From assembly GCF_003711205.1 (NCBI RefSeq), contig NZ_CP031013.1, forward strand, positions 2,770,501 to 2,834,500: a stretch of 64,000 bases of DNA. Reading direction: 5' to 3'. This DNA is from Polaromonas sp. SP1. GTDB taxonomy: Bacteria; Pseudomonadota; Gammaproteobacteria; Burkholderiales; Burkholderiaceae_C. The notes under the pieces were generated by a model. It had not been told where the DNA came from. It searched no databases and saw only the letters and a program-made list of their open reading frames with translations. Below, in pieces: positions 44,772 to 53,032 of this stretch (the first letter of the stretch is position 1; each line of letters begins with the position of its first letter). The position numbers were made by a program, and so were the translations under genes.

Positions 44772-45746
44772 ATGGCCATCCAGTGGTTTCCCGGTCACAT
44801 GCACCTGACCAAAAAAGCCATCAGCGAGCGCATCAAGGAAATTGATGTCGTCATTGAGCTGCTGGACGCGCGCCTGCCCGGCTCCAGCGCCAACCCCATG
44901 CTGGCCGAACTCACCAGCGGCAAGCCCGCGCTCAAGGTGCTCAACAAGCGCGACCTGGCCGATGCCACGCGCACGCCGCTCTGGCTTGAGTACTACAACA
45001 GCCTGCCCAACACCCGCGCCATCGAGCTCGACGCCAGCGAAACCACGCCCGCGCGCCGCCTCATCGACGCCTGCCACGCGCTGGCGCCGACGCGCGGCAC
45101 CATGGTCAAGCCCATGCGCGTGCTGATCTGCGGCATCCCCAACGTCGGCAAGTCCACCCTCATCAACACCCTGACCGGCAAGCGTGCCACCAAAACCGGC
45201 GACGAAGCCGGCATCACCAAGGTCGAGCAGCGCCTGGTGCTGGCCGACGGCTTTTATTTGTGGGATACGCCCGGCATGCTGTGGCCGCGCATCATCGTCG
45301 CCAAAAGCGGCTACAACCTGGCCGCCAGCGGCGCGATTGGCCGCAATGCCTTCAACGAGGAAGAAGTCGCGCTGGAGCTGCTCGACTACCTCATCAAAAA
45401 TTACCCCGGCCTGCTCGAGGCCCGCTACAAGGTCGAGGTCACGCCCGGTATCACCGACGAGCAGATGCTGGAAGAAATCGGCCGCAAGCGCGGCGCGGTG
45501 CTCACCAAAGGCCGCATCAACCTGCAAAAGGCCGCCGAGATCGTGATTTACGAATTCCGCTCCGCCACGCTGGGCCGCGTGACGCTGGAAACCCCGGCGG
45601 AGTACGCCGAATGGCTGGCCGCCGGCCGCCTGCTGGACGCCGAGCGGCAGGTCAAGAAAGACAAGATCGAGACCAACCGGCTGATCAAGTTCAAGAAGAT
45701 TCCGCGCCCGCAGAAGGGCGCAGACCCTGAAGACGGCCAGTCCTGA
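44772..45746 (+). CDS. Circularly permuted GTPase, YlqF/RbgA-like
   Basis: 324 aa ribosome-assembly GTPase. The GTPase motifs are circularly permuted: G4 (LNKRDLAD, about residue 57) precedes G1 (CGIPNVGKSTLI, about residue 120) and G3 (LWDTPGML). The N-terminus WFPGHMHLTKKAI is typical of RbgA/YlqF. In Bacillus subtilis RbgA acts in 50S subunit maturation; proteobacterial members are less studied. The start at 44772 gives the standard N-terminus. Confidence 0.92.
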   Translation: MAIQWFPGHMHLTKKAISERIKEIDVVIELLDARLPGSSANPMLAELTSGKPALKVLNKRDLADATRTPLWLEYYNSLPNTRAIELDASETTPARRLIDACHALAPTRGTMVKPMRVLICGIPNVGKSTLINTLTGKRATKTGDEAGITKVEQRLVLADGFYLWDTPGMLWPRIIVAKSGYNLAASGAIGRNAFNEEEVALELLDYLIKNYPGLLEARYKVEVTPGITDEQMLEEIGRKRGAVLTKGRINLQKAAEIVIYEFRSATLGRVTLETPAEYAEWLAAGRLLDAERQVKKDKIETNRLIKFKKIPRPQKGADPEDGQS

Positions 45747-45767
45747 AACCGCGCGGGGTGCGCGGCC

Positions 45768-45968
45768 TTAATGAGTCCCCGGCTCGCACGTCTTGATGCC
45801 GAGCAGCGTGTAAGCCGGGCACCAGCCCACCGCGCCCGTCACCAGCGGGACCAGCCCCAGCAATGTCCACCAGCGGTACGCCGGCTCCACGGAAAAATAC
45901 AGGCTGAGGATGACAAGTCCCACCACAACACGCAACGCGCGGTCTGCGGCACCCACGTTCTTTTTCAT
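45768..45968 (-). CDS. DUF2892 (YgaP-type transmembrane) protein
   Basis: 66 aa. Starts MKKNVGAADRALRVVVGLV, the DUF2892 signature, with two short hydrophobic hairpin helices and the GWCPAYTLLGIKTC motif. In YgaP this module anchors a rhodanese domain; here it stands alone. The start has a perfect AAGGAG. It lies downstream of the universal stress protein gene on the same strand, a common pairing in FNR-type regulons. Confidence 0.9.
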   Translation of the reverse strand: MKKNVGAADRALRVVVGLVILSLYFSVEPAYRWWTLLGLVPLVTGAVGWCPAYTLLGIKTCEPGTH

Positions 45969-45990
45969 GATGAACTCCTTCGTCAGACAG

Positions 45991-46029
45991 TTGAAGCTTC
46001 AGGTTGAAGCTTGAAATTGAAGTTTCAGC
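45991..46029. repeat. 13-bp tandem repeat, three copies
   Basis: Units starting TTGAAG at 45991, 46004 and 46017 with exact 13-base spacing (consensus TTGAAGCTTCAGG). The array lies between the stress-protein gene and the DUF2892 gene. Confidence 0.75.
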
Positions 46030-46042
46030 ACATGCAGCGCTT

Positions 46043-46480
46043 CTAGTGCAGCACCAGCACCGGTTTCTGGGTGTGCGACAGCACCTTCTGGGTTTCGCTG
46101 CCCAGCAGAAAGCCGGCCATGCCCTTGCGGCCGTGCGAGGCCATCACGATCACGTCGCAACCCTTGCCTTGCGCCATTCTCACGATGGCTTCGTGCGGCA
46201 AGTCGCCGGTGACGCACACGGTGTCGCAGGGCACGCCTTCCTTGTCGGCCGCCTTTTTCAGCGCGGACAGGTAGGCATCCGCCTTGGTCTGGCAGTCCTT
46301 GATGAACTGGCCGCGCGTGTCTTCCAGTATCTCGATCTGGTAGGTCACCAGGTGGAACTCCGGCATCACGTGCAGGCCGGTTATCCGGGCCTGGGCGTCT
46401 TTGGCAAAGGCCACGGCCTGGGCGGTGGCGCGTTCGGAAGCGGGCGATCCGTCGGTCGGCAAAAGGATATGTTTGAACAT
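46043..46480 (-). CDS. Universal stress protein
   Basis: 145 aa UspA-domain protein: MFKHILLPTDGSPASERA at the N-terminus and the nucleotide-binding loop VMASHGRKGMAGFLLGSETQKVL near the end (G-2x-G-9x-G-S pattern). It probably binds ATP. The start at 46480 follows a purine-rich stretch and gives the normal length. A perfect FNR box centred about 41 bases upstream of a plausible transcription start points to induction under low oxygen. Confidence 0.94.
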   Translation of the reverse strand: MFKHILLPTDGSPASERATAQAVAFAKDAQARITGLHVMPEFHLVTYQIEILEDTRGQFIKDCQTKADAYLSALKKAADKEGVPCDTVCVTGDLPHEAIVRMAQGKGCDVIVMASHGRKGMAGFLLGSETQKVLSHTQKPVLVLH

Positions 46481-46583
46481 GATGGTCTCCTGGTCATCTC
46501 CTGGTCGTCTCTGGGTGCGGTGGGAACGGCAAGCTCGTGGGAAAAGCGCCATACCACTCTAGGCTTGTGGCGGCCGGAGGGCT

Positions 46584-46597
46584 TTGATGTAAATCAA
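46584..46597. promoter_or_regulatory. FNR/ANR box upstream of the universal stress protein
   Basis: TTGATGTAAATCAA, a perfect TTGAT-N4-ATCAA. On the minus strand a TAGAGT -10 element lies at 46556-46561, exactly the spacing of a class II FNR promoter. Confidence 0.8.
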
Positions 46598-46648
46598 GTC
46601 ATGGCCTGAAGACGGGGGCGGGCCGGCAGGCTCCCGGCGGCGGCGCCG

Positions 46649-47329
46649 ATGAAAAATGTGCGGTGTTTGATCTTCGTCAAGTCCGCCGCGGCGCCTGCCT
46701 GCATTCTTGGTGTTCCCAAGCATCATTTGACGGAGGCTGCCATTCACAAACATGCCAGCGTGCGAATCATCCTCGACGAACACGCTTCCCTTTCCGCCAT
46801 GCTGCGGTCCATGCAGATGATGGTTGCCCGCGGTCCGGGTGACCGCGCGCAGCGGTTTTTTGATGTCCTGCGGGCCATGCTGTTTTATATCGACGAGTTT
46901 CCCGAGCGCATGCACCACCCGAAAGAGTCGGACCTGCTGTTCCCGCGTGTGGTGCGGGCAGCGCCATCGGTCATGGCCACGGTGGAGCAACTTGAGCGGG
47001 ACCACATGAACGGCGAGAAGGCTGTGAGGGAACTTCAGCACCTGCTGCTGGCCTGGGAACTTCTGGGTGAGCAGCGCAAGCCCGAATTTGAGGCTCAATG
47101 CCAGCGGTATATCCAGTTCTACCTGGAGCACATGCGGCTGGAGGAGACGGTCATCCTGCCGGAGGCAGCGAAAGTATTGACCGACGCCGACTGGAAGGTG
47201 CTGGACGCGGCCTTCCTGCAAAACCGTGACCCGCTCGCCGGCAGGCAAGCCGCCGACCCGGTGTATGACCGCCTGTTTACCCGCATCGTCCAGCAGGCGC
47301 CGGCACCCATTGGGCTGGGCGACGCCTGA
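46649..47329 (+). CDS. Hemerythrin-domain protein
   Basis: 226 aa as an open frame. The hemerythrin four-helix bundle has the metal ligands in ILDEHASL, MHHPKESDLLFP, ERDHMNGE and FYLEHMRLEE. Such proteins bind O2 or NO at a di-iron site. The first about 37 residues look non-conserved and lack a ribosome site, and an FNR-like box falls inside them (46667-46680), so the true start is probably further downstream, after GGAGG at 46731. Divergent from the universal stress protein. Confidence 0.85.
   Translation: MKNVRCLIFVKSAAAPACILGVPKHHLTEAAIHKHASVRIILDEHASLSAMLRSMQMMVARGPGDRAQRFFDVLRAMLFYIDEFPERMHHPKESDLLFPRVVRAAPSVMATVEQLERDHMNGEKAVRELQHLLLAWELLGEQRKPEFEAQCQRYIQFYLEHMRLEETVILPEAAKVLTDADWKVLDAAFLQNRDPLAGRQAADPVYDRLFTRIVQQAPAPIGLGDA
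46667..46680 (+). promoter_or_regulatory. FNR-like box for the hemerythrin gene
   Basis: TTGATCTTCGTCAA, one mismatch to TTGAT-N4-ATCAA. It falls within the first codons of the longest hemerythrin frame, which argues for a later start codon. Confidence 0.5.
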
Positions 47330-47357
47330 GTGATTGCGGCGTGTGCGGGCTCGCGCC

Positions 47358-47825
47358 TCAGCCGTGGCCGCTGTCTTCCCTGGCCCGCATCTTGGCCGCG
47401 ATGTATTCGCCGTGCGTCACATGCAGCAGCTCGGCCACCTTGCTGATGAGGTGGTTCTCATGCGCATCAAGGTGCGCGTCGGAATACGCCACCTGCCACA
47501 TGTATTCGACGATGCGGATCTTTTGCGGCTGCGAGAAGTGCTCGTTCAGGACCGACGTGAAGCGGTGGTAGTCGTAGATCGCCCGGGCTTCCTGCTCGGC
47601 GAGGGTCACCAGTTGCTGCAGTTCGTCGTCGCCCAGGCTGAACTTCTCGCGCAGGGCGCCCAGCACCGCGCTTCGCTCCGGGGCATTCATGGCGGGGTCG
47701 GCGCGCATGACTTCCACCAGCAGCACGGCCGTGGCCAGTTGCAGCGTGTGTTCAAGTTGAGCCGGTGACGGCGCCCCGGCTGGCGCCGTAAAGCTGTCGA
47801 ACAGGTCCTTGAGGGTTTTCAGCAT
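47358..47825 (-). CDS. TerB-family protein
   Basis: 155 aa, all-helical, TerB (tellurite resistance)-like domain. The pattern includes ATAVLLVEVMRADPAMNAPERSAV, FSLGDDELQQLV, then RIVEYMWQVAYSDAHLDAHENHLI, where the Asp/Glu pairs mark the metal-binding sites of TerB. No other ter genes are nearby. Single-domain TerB proteins are common in Burkholderiales and their role is unknown. Confidence 0.88.
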   Translation of the reverse strand: MLKTLKDLFDSFTAPAGAPSPAQLEHTLQLATAVLLVEVMRADPAMNAPERSAVLGALREKFSLGDDELQQLVTLAEQEARAIYDYHRFTSVLNEHFSQPQKIRIVEYMWQVAYSDAHLDAHENHLISKVAELLHVTHGEYIAAKMRAREDSGHG

Positions 47826-47881
47826 GATCTTCCTGGCGGGTGGGGAGCCGGCAATCTATCACGCCCCGGTATTCCTTTAGT

Positions 47882-47950
47882 GCCAAAAGGGCTTCAAGCC
47901 CTTGAGGTACTTGCGCCGGTAGCTATCAAAAGCATAGCGCGATCGCTTGC
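47882..47950 (-). repeat. Dispersed AGCTAT-type palindromic repeat, copy F
   Basis: AAAAGGGCTTCAAGCCCTTG...CCGGTAGCTATCAAAAGCATAGCG. The GGGCTTCAAGCCC hairpin corresponds to GGGCTGGAGCCC of copy A. It lies in a 410-bp gene-free stretch that also holds a GTGTGCG/CGCACAC hairpin at 47969-47986 and a CpxR-like box. Confidence 0.75.
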
Positions 47951-48025
47951 CTGCGCCTGGGTGCGCTTGTGTGCGCTGACGCACACGCCAGGGCTGCCGG
48001 CGCGTACGCCGCTTGTAGTCGCGAG

Positions 48026-48041
48026 GTAAATACCGGGTAAA
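48026..48041 (+). promoter_or_regulatory. CpxR-like box upstream of the first duplicated-module protein
   Basis: GTAAATACCGGGTAAA, a GTAAA-N6-GTAAA direct repeat preceded by GCGAG. The same element, with identical spacing and the same GCGAG flank, occurs upstream of the paralogue (53659-53674). Confidence 0.55.
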
Positions 48042-48235
48042 TGTTCGATTCCCCTACAAGCCGCGGACAAACGCGGGCGAACAATGCAGTCACTGAATCA
48101 CGCAACGCCCTTGAAAAGCAGCGGTTCAGCAAAGCAGCTCAATGAGCCGCTTGCCCACCCTGGGATGGCAACTCCGGCCACCGCAAGCAGCCCACCGGGC
48201 CGCTGGCCATTTCATTCCAAAAGCAGGAGAACCCC

Positions 48236-48853
48236 ATGACATCGAAACTCTTTACCGCCTCATTGTTGGCAAGCGCCTTGCTGGCCGGCCTGGGCATCGC
48301 CCCGGCCATGGCACAAAACACCAACACCCCGGGCATCGACAACACGCAGCAGGCCATCAGCGCGCGCATCCAGCAAGGTGTGCAGGCCGGCCGCATCACG
48401 CCTCCCGAAGCGCAGGCGCTTTACACGCGTGAACGCGAAATTTCCGTCCGCGAGATGCGCATCAAGTCTGACGGCAGCGCCACCCAGCAGGAGCGCCAGC
48501 AACTGCGCACCGACCTGGCCGCGCTGAACGGCGACGTCGAACGCATGATCGCCAACAACGTCGTGGTGGCCCCTCCCGGCAGCCCCGGCGGTCCAGGCAA
48601 CACGCGCGGCATCGACAACCAGGAATACAACATCGGCCAGCGCATCGACGAAGGCGTGCGCACCGGGCACATCAACCCTCGCCAAGCGCGCGACCTGCGC
48701 AGCCGCCAGCGCACCTATGAGCGCCACGAGGCGAGCTACAAGTCTGACGGTGTGGTGACGAAACAGGAGCGCCGCCAGCTGCGCGCCGAACTCACCACCT
48801 TGCGCGACCGGGTCGAACGCATGATGCGCAACAACCGCCGCGCACAGGGCTAA
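48236..48853 (+). CDS. Exported protein of two helical repeat modules, paralogue of 53821-54456
   Basis: 205 aa. Signal peptide residues 1-26 (ending GIAPAMAQ). The mature part holds two copies of a module of about 75 residues: GIDN-Q-----RI--GV--G-I, then EA--L--RER, then K-SDG--T-QERQQLR--L--L---VERM. The SDG-x-x-T-x-Q-E-R segment resembles a degenerate EF-hand loop, or the LTxxQ motif of Spy/CpxP-type periplasmic chaperones. A paralogue lies at 53821. A CpxR-like box lies upstream in a shared context. Function unknown; periplasmic stress chaperone is a hypothesis. Confidence 0.82.
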   Translation: MTSKLFTASLLASALLAGLGIAPAMAQNTNTPGIDNTQQAISARIQQGVQAGRITPPEAQALYTREREISVREMRIKSDGSATQQERQQLRTDLAALNGDVERMIANNVVVAPPGSPGGPGNTRGIDNQEYNIGQRIDEGVRTGHINPRQARDLRSRQRTYERHEASYKSDGVVTKQERRQLRAELTTLRDRVERMMRNNRRAQG

Positions 48854-48908
48854 AGGCTAAGGGCCCGCAGCCCAGGCGATCCAGGTGCTTGCGCCGCAGT
48901 CGCCTGAA

Positions 48909-48951
48909 GCCCGGCACCCCGCTCCCGCAAGGGGGAGGGGCCGGGCTTTTT
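48909..48951. terminator. Bidirectional-type rho-independent terminator
   Basis: Long GC stem AGCCCGGC...GCCGGGCT with an inner CCCGCTCCC/GGGGGAGGGG part, then five T residues on the plus strand. It separates the repeat-module gene from the convergent SGNH gene. Confidence 0.75.
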
Positions 48952-48959
48952 CACGGCTG

Positions 48960-49616
48960 TCAGGCGATGAACTTCGATTCGCGCAGCCAGGCGGCCAGGC
49001 GTTCGGCAAACACCTTGTAGCCCTCGGTGTTGGCGTGGATCTGGTCCGAGCGCAGCTCGCTGCGCGACAGCACATAAGACCAGCCGCCGGCAAACAGCGG
49101 CGTGCCGGTTTCCGCCGCTACATCGGCATACACCTCGTGGTCATTGAGCGAGCCAGTGGCCGCGGCCAGCAGCACGGGCTTGGGCTGTGCGATCAGCACC
49201 ACCTGCGCGCTGGCGGCTGCCGTTTGCGCAATGCTTTTGAGCGCGGCGCGCGTGCGGTCCAGCGGCATGTTGCGTAAAAAGTCATTGCCGCCTATGGACA
49301 CCAGCACCAGGCCGGGCGTGTTCTCCTGCAGCAGTGCGGGCAGCCGCGCAAATGCGCCGGCGGCCGTGTCGCCGTTGATGCCGGCGTTCTGCGTGACGTG
49401 GCCGGTGAGCTGCTCCAGCTGCTGCGGGTAGCTGCCGCCCGCCGCCGCACCGTAGCCATAGGTCAGCGAATCGCCCAGGCACAGCAGCGTGGCTTCTTTG
49501 GCCAGCGTAGTGCCTTTGGGCTTGGCCGATTTGAAGCAGCCCGTGGCCACCAGCATGGCGGAGGCAAGGCTGCCCAGTACGAGATGGCGGCGAAAGGTGT
49601 TGTCAGGTGCGTGCAT
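48960..49616 (-). CDS. SGNH-type esterase lipoprotein (TesA-like arylesterase)
   Basis: 218 aa. Lipoprotein signal with lipobox VATGC (Cys about residue 27). SGNH blocks: LCLGDSLTYGYG (Ser), NAGINGDTAAGA (Gly), SIGGNDFLR (Asn), DQIHANTEGY (Asp/His). It resembles TesA/arylesterase-type lysophospholipases but is membrane-anchored. It is the second SGNH lipoprotein in the window. Its upstream neighbour on the same strand is the TAXI protein, 200 bases away. Confidence 0.9.
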   Translation of the reverse strand: MHAPDNTFRRHLVLGSLASAMLVATGCFKSAKPKGTTLAKEATLLCLGDSLTYGYGAAAGGSYPQQLEQLTGHVTQNAGINGDTAAGAFARLPALLQENTPGLVLVSIGGNDFLRNMPLDRTRAALKSIAQTAAASAQVVLIAQPKPVLLAAATGSLNDHEVYADVAAETGTPLFAGGWSYVLSRSELRSDQIHANTEGYKVFAERLAAWLRESKFIA

Positions 49617-49750
49617 GGCGGGTGGGTGTTGAAAGGGCAGGGGCCTGGCGGCGATTGACTTTAACGGCCCGGCAAAAGCCCGCGCCGGGATGGGTTTAAT
49701 GCGGGTAAGCCTTCACGGAGGTGACCAACCGAGGCGCCAGGTTTCTTAAG

Positions 49751-49809
49751 AAAAAAGTGGCTGCAGCCCGCATGCACCATGAACCTTCTGCTCCTGAATC
49801 AATAGCAAA
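49751..49809 (-). repeat. Dispersed AGCTAT-type palindromic repeat, copy G
   Basis: AAAAAGTGGCTGCAGCCC...CTCCTGAATCAATAGCAAACC. The most degenerate copy of the family; the left GCTAT arm has decayed. Confidence 0.55.
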
Positions 49810-49815
49810 CCAGTT

Positions 49816-51171
49816 TTACGCCTGCAGCGGCTGCCCGGCGGCTTTTTCCTCGGCGGCGTGCAATTGTTTGCGGACATAGTCCACATGCTGGCGCAGTGTG
49901 TACACCCGGTCAGAAAAATCCAGCGAGAACTTCATGTGGCTGACCTCGTACTCGATCTTGTCGAGCCGGGCCGTGGCCTCGGCCACTTCGGCAGGGCTCA
50001 GCGTGCGCGAAGTGATGTCACGCTCCATCTGCAGCAGCACGCCGTAGCGGCGGTACAGCCGGTTCTTTTCCTTGAACTCGAACAGCTTGGGCACGATGCG
50101 AAACACCGGGATCGCAATCGCGATGAGCGGCACCAGCACCAGCAACAGGCGCTGCAGCGCATTGGCCGCCCAGTAGGGCATGTATCGCTGCAGGAAAGGC
50201 CGGCCGTCCTTGTAATAGCGCGCCGCTTCTTCCGCCAGCGGGAACTCGGTCGCCCGCCCGTTCGGAAACTCGCCCGGGCGGTTCAGCAGTGTGGGGCCGC
50301 GGTGCACCTCGCGCGCGGCCTCCAGCAGCAGGTAGGCGAGCGCCGGGTGCAGGTCTTTGTGGATCACCAGGTTGGCGGTGGTGGCCAGCAGCGTGATGTC
50401 CTGGCGCGGGCGGTCTTGTGCCGGGTCGACAGAGCCGGCTTTCAGCGTCACCAGCGACAGATAAGGCAGCCGCCGCGTCAGGCCCTCGGCGTGCTCGATG
50501 GAGACCAGGTGCACCGCGTCCTGCTTGCCCAGCAGCGCCTGCACCACAGGCGTTTGCGGCGCGCCGATGACGATGAGCGCATCGAGCTTGCCCGCCAGCA
50601 GGGCATCGGCAGCAGCCTGCCCGCCTTCGGCCAGCAGCGTGGCGTTGGCGGCGGTTACGCCATAGGCCTGCAACAGCTCCAGCCCCACCTTGCGTGTGCC
50701 GCTGCCTTCCGCGCCGACGGCGACCTTCTTGCCCGCCAGCGGGCCCAGCCCTTTGCTCAATGTCCTGGCCAGCGCAGGCGAGGCAAACATCCAGACCGGC
50801 TCATAACCCACCACGCCGAGTGAGCGCAGCGGCGTGCTCGACTCGGGCTCCTGCGAATCCAGCTGCAGCAAACCCAGCCCGCCCTGCACAAAACCAATCG
50901 GCATGCCCGCGTTCAGCCGCTCCAGGTTTTGCACCGCGCCGGTCGAAGGCTTCAGGTCCAGCATCACGCCGTTGGCCTTGAGGTAGGCCTGGTACTTCAG
51001 TGCAAACTGGTGCGCTGCTCCCTCCGCGGCCCCGGTCGTCATCTCGACCCGCCCCGGCGGCGCCGGAAGAATCGAGCGCGAAAACATCGACAGCAAAAGC
51101 GCCAGGCCAGCAATGATGGCCACCGCAAGGAAGAAGGTCTGCTTGCGGCTCAGGGAGGGGATGATCAGCAT
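49816..51171 (-). CDS. TAXI-family solute-binding-like protein with C-terminal membrane helix
   Basis: 451 aa. An N-terminal helix (residues 12-33) anchors the protein; the TRAP-associated TAXI domain follows (VEMTTGAAEGAAHQFALKYQ, GKKVAVGAEGSGTRKVGLELL). A second transmembrane helix near residue 345 (LLLVLVPLIAIAIPVFRIV) leads into a cytoplasmic helical tail with ERDITSRTLSPAEVAEATARLDKIE. No TRAP permease is adjacent. The membrane-anchored form with a coiled-coil-like tail suggests a sensing or regulatory role rather than uptake; inference. Confidence 0.86.
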   Translation of the reverse strand: MLIIPSLSRKQTFFLAVAIIAGLALLLSMFSRSILPAPPGRVEMTTGAAEGAAHQFALKYQAYLKANGVMLDLKPSTGAVQNLERLNAGMPIGFVQGGLGLLQLDSQEPESSTPLRSLGVVGYEPVWMFASPALARTLSKGLGPLAGKKVAVGAEGSGTRKVGLELLQAYGVTAANATLLAEGGQAAADALLAGKLDALIVIGAPQTPVVQALLGKQDAVHLVSIEHAEGLTRRLPYLSLVTLKAGSVDPAQDRPRQDITLLATTANLVIHKDLHPALAYLLLEAAREVHRGPTLLNRPGEFPNGRATEFPLAEEAARYYKDGRPFLQRYMPYWAANALQRLLLVLVPLIAIAIPVFRIVPKLFEFKEKNRLYRRYGVLLQMERDITSRTLSPAEVAEATARLDKIEYEVSHMKFSLDFSDRVYTLRQHVDYVRKQLHAAEEKAAGQPLQA

Positions 51172-51262
51172 GGGTGCAGTCTACCCACAGAGGGCGGGGC
51201 GCGAAAGCGGGGTGCGCGGATATGCTTGAAGGCTCGGAGAAAGAAAAGGGACAAGGCAAAAC

Positions 51263-51859
51263 ATGGACGCATCGACCGAAACGCGAATCGAAAGTCGAAC
51301 AGAGACGTGGATCAAGTGGACCATCGTGGCGCTGCTCTGTGTGGTGCTGGTGTTGGGCGCCCTCAACTTCAACCGCATACCCACCTATCGCGCTTGGGTG
51401 ACTGAAACGTCTCCCGAGGTGTCGATGCGCTACGCCCAGCTATCGGGGCAGATGGACGAGACCGCCCTGCGCAAACACTTTGAAGGCCTTGCGCTGCAGT
51501 GCTACAACGAGCCCGACCAGCCGGGCAGGGTGGCAGAGAGGATTTGCTGGGCAGGCATCGACAAGGCCGATGGCGGCGCTGCGCTGACGTTGGCCGCCTT
51601 TCTCAACAAGGGCCGGCTGACTTCTGTGGTGGTGCATGTGCCGTGGTGGGTGCACGGCACATGGCGTGGCCGCCTGGTGGCGCAATACGGCAAGGCCAAC
51701 CGGGCGGGTTTTGTTTCAGTGTTGGGTGGGCCGGTATTGCGTTGGACTTTGCCCAACGGCACGCTGGAGTACAACCGCGACCAAAGCTGGAACCCGCTGG
51801 AGTGGAGTGCTGTTTTCTGGACGGCGCGCGCTGGCGACGCCAAAGCCGGTACGCCCTAG
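51263..51859 (+). CDS. Uncharacterised membrane-anchored protein
   Basis: 198 aa. Residues 1-17 are charged, 18-37 form one membrane helix (WTIVALLCVVLVLGALNFNR), and the rest is periplasmic. Two Cys (ALQCYNEPDQ and AERICWAGIDKAD) could form a disulphide. The C-terminal half is Trp-rich (VPWWVHGTWRGRLVAQYG). No family recognised; its divergent neighbour is the TAXI-like protein 91 bases away. Confidence 0.75.
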   Translation: MDASTETRIESRTETWIKWTIVALLCVVLVLGALNFNRIPTYRAWVTETSPEVSMRYAQLSGQMDETALRKHFEGLALQCYNEPDQPGRVAERICWAGIDKADGGAALTLAAFLNKGRLTSVVVHVPWWVHGTWRGRLVAQYGKANRAGFVSVLGGPVLRWTLPNGTLEYNRDQSWNPLEWSAVFWTARAGDAKAGTP

Positions 51860-51878
51860 AGCCCTCAGGCGCGCGGAC

Positions 51879-52316
51879 TCATCGCAAATTCGCCTGCACC
51901 CATCGCACGATATCGGCCGCCCCCATCGCGCCGGCCTGGCGCGCGACTTCGCGGCCGTTCTTGAACAGGGCCAGGGTCGGGATGCTGCGGATGTTGAAAC
52001 GCGCGCCCAGGTTGGGTACGGCTTCGGTATCGACCTTGGCCACGCGCACATGCGGCTCAAGTTGTGCGGCGGCTTGCTCGTAGGCCGGGGCCATCTGGCG
52101 GCAGGGGCCGCACCATGGGGCCCAAAAGTCGACCAGCACCGGGATCTGGTTGCGGGTGATGTGTTTGTCGAATGCGGCTTCATCGAGTGCGGTGGAATGG
52201 GCGACGAAAAGCGCTTTCTTGCAGCTGCCGCAGGTCGGGTCGCTGCCGAGCTGGTCGGTGCGGACGCGGTTGGTGGTGTGGCAATGCGGGCAGACGATGT
52301 GGAGCGGGTCGGACAT
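51879..52316 (-). CDS. trxC: Thioredoxin TrxC (thioredoxin 2)
   Basis: 145 aa. The N-terminal zinc module has two CxxC pairs (CPHC, CGSC), as in E. coli Trx2. The thioredoxin domain has the active site FWAPWCGPCRQMAP and the cis-Pro region IRSIPTLALFKNG. It reduces protein disulphides and is oxidative-stress inducible in E. coli. The start at 52316 gives the standard N-terminus before the first CxxC; the longer open frame upstream is not conserved. Confidence 0.95.
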   Translation of the reverse strand: MSDPLHIVCPHCHTTNRVRTDQLGSDPTCGSCKKALFVAHSTALDEAAFDKHITRNQIPVLVDFWAPWCGPCRQMAPAYEQAAAQLEPHVRVAKVDTEAVPNLGARFNIRSIPTLALFKNGREVARQAGAMGAADIVRWVQANLR

Positions 52317-52473
52317 AAAAGGTATTTTGAGGGCGGAGGCGGGGTTTTCAAGCATTGGCGCTTTGGTAAAGGCCCTGCAAAGCCGGCGTAAAAGAAGCAG
52401 AACGGGTGCTTTGCCTACGTGTGTGGGCCTTTCGCGGGGGAACAATCGAGGCTCTCCACAACGAAAGGACCCC

Positions 52474-52842
52474 ATGAAAACAAAAACATTGATGATGACC
52501 GCCCTGGCCGCGGTGTCGCTCGCCTTCGGCGGGCTGGCGATGGCCAAGGATCACGGTGATGACCACGGACATGGGCATAAACATAAAAAAGCCAAACACC
52601 ACCGTCACGGCCCGCCGCCCCACGCGCAGGCCGGCGGCCGCGGTGCGGGCCCTGACCACAATTTTTACCGCGGCGGCAAGTTGCCTGTTCAGTACCGCGA
52701 CAAGGGGTATTGGGTCAACGACTGGCGCGGCCACCGCCTGAGCGCGCCGCCCCCCGGCTACCACTGGGTGCAGACCGGCGGTGACTATGTGCTGGTGGCC
52801 GACAGCACCAACATCATCTTCCAGATCAACCTGGGCCAGTAA
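52474..52842 (+). CDS. RcnB-like exported protein, His-rich
   Basis: 122 aa. Signal peptide (residues 1-24, ending GGLAMAK) followed by a strongly His/Lys-rich stretch (HGDDHGHGHKHKKAKHHRHG) that looks metal-binding, then the RcnB domain ending VNDWRGHRLSAPPPG and HWVQTGGDYVLVAD. Paralogue of 12125-12535. The start has AAAGGA upstream. A terminator follows. Nickel/cobalt association is known for the family only in part. Confidence 0.86.
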   Translation: MKTKTLMMTALAAVSLAFGGLAMAKDHGDDHGHGHKHKKAKHHRHGPPPHAQAGGRGAGPDHNFYRGGKLPVQYRDKGYWVNDWRGHRLSAPPPGYHWVQTGGDYVLVADSTNIIFQINLGQ

Positions 52843-52872
52843 ACTGGCCGGCAGGTTTGCACCGGCCACTCG

Positions 52873-52900
52873 AAAAGCCGCCCGACCGGGCGGCTTTTTT
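52873..52900 (+). terminator. Rho-independent terminator
   Basis: AAAAGCCGCCC / GGGCGGCTTTTTT with a GACC loop, symmetric A and T runs, so possibly active in both directions. Confidence 0.85.
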
Positions 52901-53032
52901 GTGGGCCACAGCCAGGCACCCTGCGACCGCTTACAAATCAAACGCGAAGAAACAGCGGCAGCCGCGCCGTTTGGCCGAAACTGTCAAAAGACAGATCCCG
53001 CCCGTTTCAGATATGCAAAGGAGTACCGAGTT

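Noticed and set aside
48043..48056. GTTCGATTCC, similar to a tRNA T-loop
   Set aside because: No acceptor, D or anticodon stems can be formed around it; no tRNA gene is present.
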